Part shown: one piece after another, positions 56,681-64,000 of the stretch | Layout: every line of letters starts with the position of its first letter | Position numbering within the stretch: position 1 is the stretch's first letter | Assembly (NCBI GenBank): GCA_031761405.1 | Contig: JASEVX010000017.1 | Coordinates: 12,410,043-12,474,042 of the forward strand | DNA from: Serripes groenlandicus | Lineage: Eukaryota; Mollusca; Bivalvia; Cardiida; Cardiidae | DNA: 64,000 nucleotides | Direction: 5' to 3' | Program-made: the position numbers and the translations under genes | Notes under the pieces: generated by a model | What the model saw: the letters and a program-made list of their open reading frames with translations, nothing else | Told to the model about the DNA's origin: nothing | The model's database searches: none

Positions 56681-57704
56681 GTGTCCATTTCAAAGGGCGC
56701 TTTGTTTCCGCTGCCCAGTTACCCGTCAAGGAATCCAGAAAATGACACGATGTTGCCGGGGGTTAGGATCCGTACCGGTAAATTAGATACATCTTCAAAC
56801 ACTATCTTACGACAGAATGATGTTGGACAAACGACAAGGGAGATGGTAGCGCCCATTGTACCTAGCAGCACGACGTAGATCGCTTTAACTTTGGAGGGTA
56901 TCCGAATGAATGCGAATAACACGTGTCATATGATATGGTCTATGATATGTGAAATTAGTCAATTTAACGGCGATTGTTCGCCGGGATGTTATGTATTCAA
57001 CTGGCAACCAAGGTGCGTCGGAGGGGATATTTGTCACACACGTTCAAAAGGCGAATTCGTGCATAGGTGTGGTCCCTCATGAATTAAAGGAACTTGAAAC
57101 CTACACATAGACACAAGTATTTGAATATAGTGCATGGTTCATGCTTTGTGATTATAAGATTATAAATGAGTGTTACCTGCACAGACAAAGATACAACACA
57201 TTTTATGTTGAAATACTGAAAACTAACTGATCAAATATGATTAATTCCGAAATAGGTAGGCGTTAGTCGTGTTTCATACGTTCTAGATGGACAATGGTGA
57301 TTGACACATGTGTGTTCTAGTATTCACGTGTATCATACCAGTTTGGGCTCTGCTAACTCTTACATTATCGTAATTATTATGCATGCGGAAAACATCCTAC
57401 TTGCGCTTCCATGTAACACTAAGTGACCCAAAAATGTTTTCTGCTTGGCAGAAATGTTTTCAAACATTCTATGCATAATTGGCAAACAGTGTAAAGCAAA
57501 TCTAGACTGCACCGATGCGTAGGCTATGCTGGATCTATACTGGTTACAAAAGGCATTAGGTTGGTTGGAACACCGCACATTGGAATAAAAGATAGACACT
57601 ATGAAATGTTTTTTCAGACAACATAATCCAAGATTCAACCTTGACCACGCATTGTTCGTCCAAAGTCCATTTCTGTGTTGCAAATCACATTAACCGACGC
57701 CCGT
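56681..57704. other. Region with open frames but no supported gene
   Basis: 56690-57085 has higher GC and overlapping 60-70 codon frames on both strands. The minus frame includes a hydrophobic stretch (AIYVVLLGTMGATISLVVCP) but lacks an in-frame upstream ATG. A 107-codon minus frame at 57360-57683 starts at TTG. No domain is recognised in any of these. Confidence 0.3.
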
Positions 57705-57900
57705 ACCTACCGATGGTGTAATGGTAGATCGTTCGGCAAGGTCAAACTTAAAACTGCAAAATGGTAGAAATGACTTTCCCTTTTTGGCACTAAGGATTAT
57801 GAGGATATCAGAAGGGCTGACTCGCTGGTGTCAGGATAAACGGACCAGGAATACTGGTAACTGAAAATTTGCTGAATGCGGCGTAAAACACCATACAATT
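57705..57900 (+). mobile_element. tRNA-derived SINE, diverged
   Basis: Head ctaccgatggtgtaatggta (A box region); the B box is destroyed. Body ctggtgtcaggataaacgga and tail ctgaatgcggcgtaaaacac match the 4571 and 11753 family. Confidence 0.65.
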
Positions 57901-58421
57901 AAAGCAAGTCGACCGTAATTACATTTATCCATACAAATCCTCATTGGGCCATCTTTAAACAAATATGATTATTATATGTTTTTTTTTATTCAATGTTCTT
58001 TTTCTATTCTATACAATACAATATATGTTAACACATTCATGTACATTTGCATGTTGTATATAACAAACTAGTATGTATAAATAACAAAACCTAATCATTT
58101 TACGAGAAGCAAAACAAATTTGATATAAGCTATCTTTGCAGCAATTTGATGCAAGCTGGTTATTTAAAGCCTTTAATTATGTTAATTGTGGTTTCCTTAT
58201 TACGAAATTGTTTGGAGAGTTTATTTGGAAAACTATCGCAGAGACATGAATTACATCAACACAGTCAACTGTTTACCTGATATGCTGTTTGGGGGTCGTA
58301 TACATGGAAAACATAATAGAGTAAAAACTGGGTAATCGGAAATAGCTTTCGTTCCAACTGATTTGAACATTTTGTTTGAAATGAAAAAAAATCTCCATTT
58401 GAGAAAGTTTTTTTCTTGGTT
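57901..58421. other. AT-rich DNA, nothing recognised
   Basis: caatacaatatatgttaaca near 58015 resembles the AT-rich flank at 6279; no class assigned. Confidence 0.4.
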
Positions 58422-58475
58422 CAAAAGTCGTCTGCTACAGAGTTGTCCGAAGTCGTCTGTATCAGGTTAAGGATT
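58422..58475. mobile_element. Family B right-end fragment
   Basis: aaaagtcgtctgctacagag, then a second cgaagtcgtctgt word and aggttaaggattaag. Confidence 0.5.
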
Positions 58476-60955
58476 AAGCAAAGCCAACGAAAGGTCGAAG
58501 TGCGGCACAATAAAGGTACAGCTGATAGACGTGTAACTTGACAATTTCACAACTATCAACGAACAATTTCAAAGTTCTTATTGTTAAATGTGTTTACTAA
58601 AATAACACAGCAATTAGCCTCTTTGCTGACTCGGTACTTCAATACAGTTTATGAATATTTGTATTCGGAAATTCTACCCCCTAAATCTGTCATTTACTTT
58701 GAAGACTGTTATTTACTTTCGTTGCTGTGACGAAATTGAAATGACATTTGATTTGGAAACATGTGTCGGAGTTTTGTCGTCAGATGAGGGTCTTGATCCT
58801 TTGATAAAACATAAACAACATTACAAACAAGCTGATGTGTGTCACTTAGCCTCAACGCATATATAAGAAATCTTGTAAATGTGAGATTATTGTTCTGCTC
58901 GACAAACGGCTATATAGCCGAGTGCGAGGGTAAACAATGACAGAAAACAACAACACTGAGATTATTGTTGGATTCGCCCTGTCTAGCTCAGATTATCAGA
59001 ATGTGTCTGTGGAACAGCCAAATCGCCATCACCTTGTTGGACTTAATGTTTAGAAAAAGGTACACATACTTATAAATTAAAGAAAAAAATCTTCGAAAGT
59101 ATAAAGCAAATCAAATTATATATGTTTGAGAGAGTGCCACAGAGGAAGAACATTATCCTGTTGACTAAATGGTATCCTGGTCACATCTCGGGTGGATTGT
59201 GGGCAACCTATAGGATTATCATGTTGTTATTTTATTTTTATTATTATAACCTATATATATCTATCTATACGATTCTCTTAAACACTAGTCCAACTGTTCA
59301 ATCAACTAAATAGTTAAACGTCGCATTCTTCTCTTACACTATATTAACAAAGTTCAAAGCATAGTAGTTTTTTTTCTTTTTAAATGACCATGAAATTAAG
59401 TTTGTCTATATTTGTTTGTATTATAAGATGCATGTATATGTTTTCAGCAGGCAGTAGTGTGAGGGTTATGGGTGGCCATTCTCTCTGGTTTATTCTGTTA
59501 TTCGGCCGGAAATTGTAAAATTGTTAAATTGTCAAATGCATTCATACATGTATGCTGATGGATTATACATCTTTTTTGCATAATAAAAAAAAAAAATATA
59601 TATATATGTAAACGTTGATAAACAACTATGTCTATATATATGTCCTCTATGATTATCGCCGTGAACAATGGTTAAAATCCAGGGGAATAAAACACTTTAA
59701 GAGTAATCGTTTCACATTAGGTTTATAAACTTTATACTAAAGTTTTATTAAATATAATTTGTTCAATTTTTTGTTTTCAAGTTTTATTAAATATAATCTC
59801 AGTTCATGTATACATGACAATATGAGAAATATAAACACAGAATAATTTTAAACATATATAAACGAGGCGTACTAAACAAACACAAGATGTAGCACAATAT
59901 TTAACAATACAATATAGACTGGAGAATCACATAAAGTACCTGAACTAAATAATACGATACAAACTATTAATTACTTTCAAATAACTTTTCCTATAGTTAG
60001 TTAGAAAATTTACATTACAAAAATGCCGTAATCATTATACGATAAGTAAAATGACAAAAACAAAACTATGACATAACTGTTCAAATATCATATACAAAAC
60101 AAAAGCACTTCAAAAACAAGAAATACATATTCCTCTTTAATAGGTTAATTCCTCTTTAATAGGTTAATAAAAAGAAAGTGTATATTATAATAAAACTGCA
60201 TACTTGACTAATATATACTATTAATGCAATATATTAGCGTAATCTAGAATTTTTCATAACTACTACTATAAAAGTGAATTAGAATTTGACAGAGCACGAA
60301 CGATAGACAGATTGTACTCAGCCACCTATCTCTTCCCCCCAACTCCAACTGTTCTATATATATGTGATTGATATCAACTTACAATTGTGAATCACGGATT
60401 GTGTCAGGGTATGTAGAGATGGAGACCACCAATGATGGTAACGGGGTTTGTGGTTGTGTGTTACGATTTCACTTAACAGATCGAGAATAGGTACTTCATT
60501 TAATTAGATTATATTATGATTGCAATGAACACCTGTGCCGATATCTACCAACCGTTGACTTGGTCGTATTTATCAAATAAAGTAAATATCAAAATGAAGT
60601 ACACAAATCATGGCTGTGATATCAGAAATATAATTATTTTTATTATTTTTTAATTTAAGCACGTCTTGTAAAGATCGAACCTGATAAATGAAATATTTCT
60701 TGATAATGACGACCACGTCGACGACGGCGTTGATGATGATGATGATGATGATTAACATATCATCAGTTGACTTGTCGTCTTCTTCGTCGTAATTAAATAC
60801 GTTGAATTGCCATTTTACATGAATGCAGTCTACTATAGTATTTAATTTCCTTTCTCGATGATGCTTTTATCCCCTATTGAAACGACCGTGTTAAACATAA
60901 ATCACTATTGCAACGATTGCATAACTTTAACAACTGAATAGGGTGTATATTTTTG
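58476..60955. other. 2.5 kb AT-rich DNA, nothing supported
   Basis: Includes a TA-rich tract near 59588-59607, a 19-bp direct duplication (tcctctttaataggttaat) near 60130-60167, a repeated agttttattaaatataat near 59742 and 59780, and (GAT)n at 60730-60751. No domain-bearing frame. Confidence 0.4.
60730..60751. repeat. (GAT)n microsatellite
   Basis: Seven units of gat. Confidence 0.85.
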
Positions 60956-61135
60956 TTAACCCTTTCCCACGCATGTTGACGCATATGCTGCTTACAACCT
61001 TCGAATGCAATCTGACAACATGTGAAACTGTCTCAATTAAGTAATTTACTTTCATTTATAAAGAATTTCCATATTTATACCCAAATGTTTTCAAGCTTGT
61101 CTGCTTAAAATGTACTGTATTTAGGAAAGGATTAA
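60956..61135 (+). mobile_element. Family B MITE, old copy
   Basis: TTAACCCTTTCCCACGCATG at the left and atttaggaaaggaTTAA at the right, both TTAA intact. Interior arms (ttgacgcatatgctgc / caagcttgtctgctta) are strongly diverged and the central palindrome is mostly deleted. Confidence 0.75.
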
Positions 61136-61934
61136 TGTAACGAATTTCACTAACCCATCCGGTGTTACGGGTACTGCGTTTGTTATCTTTAGTGCACACA
61201 TAATGGCGTTGTCATTTGAAGATGGCGTTTTGGGTGACATGATAGTTTGAAACTATGCGTTTTGTATTGTGCAGAGTGGCATTTTACTCCGCCGTATTTA
61301 TCAAGGGTATTCCTTTCGACATTGAATTAGCCAAATATTTGTTCATGTTCGTTTTGAAAACGGTATTTTAAACTAAGCAGCGGTACAACTTAAAGTATAC
61401 GTATTCATTGTTAGTCCTGCTTCCCGTTCATAAACAAATACATGTATGTATTTAACTGTCTCCGTTGATATTGCAAACTATCAAACGGACTAGAATGTAC
61501 CCTATCTTTGCCAGATGAGCTCTCACATAATAAATTATAAAAACGTTCATTTCGGTTTTTTGAAAAAAGGCTATTAAACTCCATGTATGTGTCTTTCGGC
61601 CTTAAAACAATCATTATACGAAATAATTTTCGATTTATATTGTATTATAATTTCTTTCTTTTCTTCAAAATAAGCATTAAACTCCGTGTTTATTAAGTCT
61701 ATTTATATCGGCTTGAATAAATCAAGATACGACGCCATGTCACATGTTAGATCGTTAATTATAATTACCGGTAATGATATGAATGAATGAGTAGAAATAG
61801 ATATATTGTTAATATACACTATAGTTGTCGGGAAAGTGAATGACACCTACCTCTTTCATAAAATAAATGGAAGCAATGTGACTGTTAGATGCATGAATTC
61901 ACTCGTGTTATTTTGAAATTGAAGTGTTTAATTT
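61136..61934. other. Nothing recognised
   Basis: AT-rich DNA; no supported feature. Confidence 0.4.
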
Positions 61935-62075
61935 ATTACGACAGTAATGCGGTTATATCACGGCTACAGTACACTTATTCATGGTCCCTTGGTGACTCAC
62001 CTGTACTAGGCTATGAACTTGCTCAAGGTCGCTCCATCATGACCGCAGAGATTAGTGTTTTGAAAAGGGGTGGAC
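61935..62075 (-). mobile_element. SINE fragment, minus strand
   Basis: + strand atatcacggctacagtacac, tattcatggtccc and caaggtcgctccatcatgac are the inverse of the SINE body seen at 40573. Head and tail are worn away. Confidence 0.55.
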
Positions 62076-64000
62076 CCTGTGGTTGAATAAAGAATAACTA
62101 AGAATGTTTGTTGCGATTTGGGTAAATAATGACAAATCATTAAGTGTGGAGATATTTTGAATATTTCTGATTCATCATTGTGACTATCAAAATGGCTAAG
62201 ATAATTGTTAATCCTTTCTCTGATTCGCCTTTGCAGCAGATAAATATTACATCAATAATACATTTATTCTCATGAACAATTTATCTATTTTTTTAACAAT
62301 AATGTCTAAGCTTAAACCGAATCTTATATTTGTCATGGTTTCCAATGTACTTTTGTTTTCAAAACGTCTAAAGCAGATACCCCTACAAATTCCATATCAG
62401 GTAAACGCTTGAAAGAAACGGAAATGAGAAATGTGTCAGAGCACACACGAATGACATTCCCGGTCAGTATACGTCTGGCTGGTAAGGGCGGCGCGATCGG
62501 GCCGGTATTCAATTTAAAGTAGATTTTCGACATCTATTCAACTAATCTGATGAGTTGAAAAAATTCAATTACAGATTAATGTGGCAGGTTTTTACCCCAA
62601 AGCGACGTGAAATTGTCTACGTCATTTCTAACCATGACACGGACATTGCGAGTTTAAACAAACCTTATAATAGCACGGCTTCACAATTTAGTTTCGCATT
62701 TTTGCATATGCATTTGCAGAGTATATCCAGTTTATTGTCCAAACAAAATTCTGAACGGTTAGGTGAATGTTTATCTTTAATTCATAGGTTTTTACAATAT
62801 ACGGTCTGTTGCAATAGACAAGTGGTCATTTTCTAATGCCAAGGGTCAAATTATCTTGAGATTGGCAGATTAACCAGATTTGTAGTGGACAATACGGGAC
62901 ACTCCGTGGTCATTGTCCGCGCTCAAAAAGCCCTGACAAATATTTGTTTATAAAGAAAACATACGACCGGTTGCCAGTTTATATTTATGACGGGTCTGAA
63001 AAAAGACAGGCGTCCGAGACATTCTTCCATCCGAAATTGCGGTTTGTAATTGCAGCAAAGAGAGGCGCCCAAGGTTTTAAAACCCTTGTCACGTGTAAAG
63101 GCCGGGATAAAACAACAGATTCGTTTATGCACGTGATAGATATTTTACAGATTGCATATTGCACATGTTATAATCAATGAAACATTTCATTCTTCTCGTG
63201 ATTGCCATTATAGCTATTATAGGTGGAAGTACCTATTTAATAGTTGAAGGTTAAGATTCCTGATTTTTAATTTTCTATTTTTGCAAATGTTGCTTAATGC
63301 CTATCGTCTACCAAAGATCACTCGCATTTTTTCTTAACATAAGCATTTATATTTATAATGAAGGTAAGAAGACAATACATTTAAACGAAAAACGATAGTG
63401 TAATTATGAATGAACAGAACCATGTGAACTGGGTTGGTGTAAAGGATGACATAAACAAACTGAGACAAAATGGTTAGATGAGATGTTGACGTATTTAAAA
63501 ACAAAAAGGAGACATCTACATACGACCCTTTCAACCGGTGATTAAAAAAGGACAAATGAAATACTAAACGATATACAACTGCTTTAAAACAGAGAATTGA
63601 TAATATTCATAACATGCTGAATTATATAATGATTATACATATTTGTCCCGATAACATTGGAATGTTGTTACGTTTTGATAATAGGTTTTGAACGGGACAA
63701 AACAAAAGGCATAATGCAATTGAACGTTTCTCTGTGAAAACCAACTTGAAACTATTTGCGACCATTGTAGAACATACTGTTCAAACTTAGCATCCGCATA
63801 TCTTTATCTACACTTGTTACACTTACGATCAGTTTTCCTGGAGCACTGGTCATGCATACTTTCATTTAATCATCAAGTAGTTCAAGCTCAAGTAATATCA
63901 GACTGAAACAACGAACTGAATGTTAGCGCTTTTAAGCCCGAGATCGATGAATGTGCTATTCTGAAATATACTGATACTGAAAACATTGTTGGAAATTATG
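62076..64000. other. Terminal region, no supported gene
   Basis: Frames of 66-93 codons near 62333-63180 overlap on both strands and show no domain or consistent splice sites. 62460-62520 and 62880-63130 are GC-richer than average, which may reflect an unrecognised repeat or an exon. A family B-like left end (gttaatcctttctctgattc) is near 62208. Confidence 0.35.

Noticed and set aside
57360..57683. 107-codon minus-strand gene
   Set aside because: It begins at TTG, has no recognised domain and no splice context.

Overview
The window is nuclear DNA of an animal, most likely a bivalve mollusc. It is AT-rich, with long stretches free of open frames, spliceosomal GT/AG junctions, tRNA-headed SINEs ending in (ATCA)n tails, many short palindromic non-autonomous DNA transposons, and several dispersed repeats of a kind I associate with bivalve genomes (runs of gtccgtccgtc, ATGCTCCCC ends). 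The species is not identifiable from sequence alone; a heterodont such as a dreissenid or venerid is a guess.

The one gene I can support is the 3' part of a single-pass membrane protein on the + strand, reconstructed from four exons (6920-7165, 9417-9575, 16490-16791, 17755-17826). Splice sites and phases agree at every junction (1-1, 1-1, 1-0, 0-stop). The exons encode one CUB domain split over two exons, a divergent LDL-receptor class A module, a transmembrane helix and a short cytoplasmic tail ending in DDDVI. The order CUB-LDLa-TM resembles NETO-type proteins, but the assignment stays at domain level. The 5' exons are outside the window or were not recognised.

Layout. 1-6.9 kb: intron or upstream DNA packed with MITEs, SINEs and small tandem repeats. 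6.9-17.9 kb: the gene, with repeat-filled introns, a broken LINE 3' end and a near-perfect hairpin. 18.7-37.3 kb: one continuous 18.5-kb array of a 55-bp satellite (about 337 units) with internal higher-order duplications, including a 1,893-bp tandem block. 37.3-64 kb: repeat-rich DNA without a confident gene, holding a 24-copy 39-bp minisatellite that is open in three frames, several tRNA-derived SINEs and a cluster of MITEs.

Four recurrent families were defined by eye. Family A has about 270 bp and TIRs starting TGAGCCGTCCCGCGAG, in nine copies. Family B has about 180-235 bp, TTAA targets and CCCTTTCCC ends, and is piggyBac-like. Family C has about 250 bp and ATCGAGGGCTTGGCG ends. Family D is a dispersed repeat containing CACAGGTTGGACAGTC. 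A duplicated locus at 54.3-55.7 kb holds a filled and an empty site for family B, which directly shows its TTAA target duplication, and a family-B copy interrupted by another element with 23-bp TIRs and a 7-bp target duplication. No bacterial-type operon, CRISPR array, intact transposase or intact reverse transcriptase was seen.
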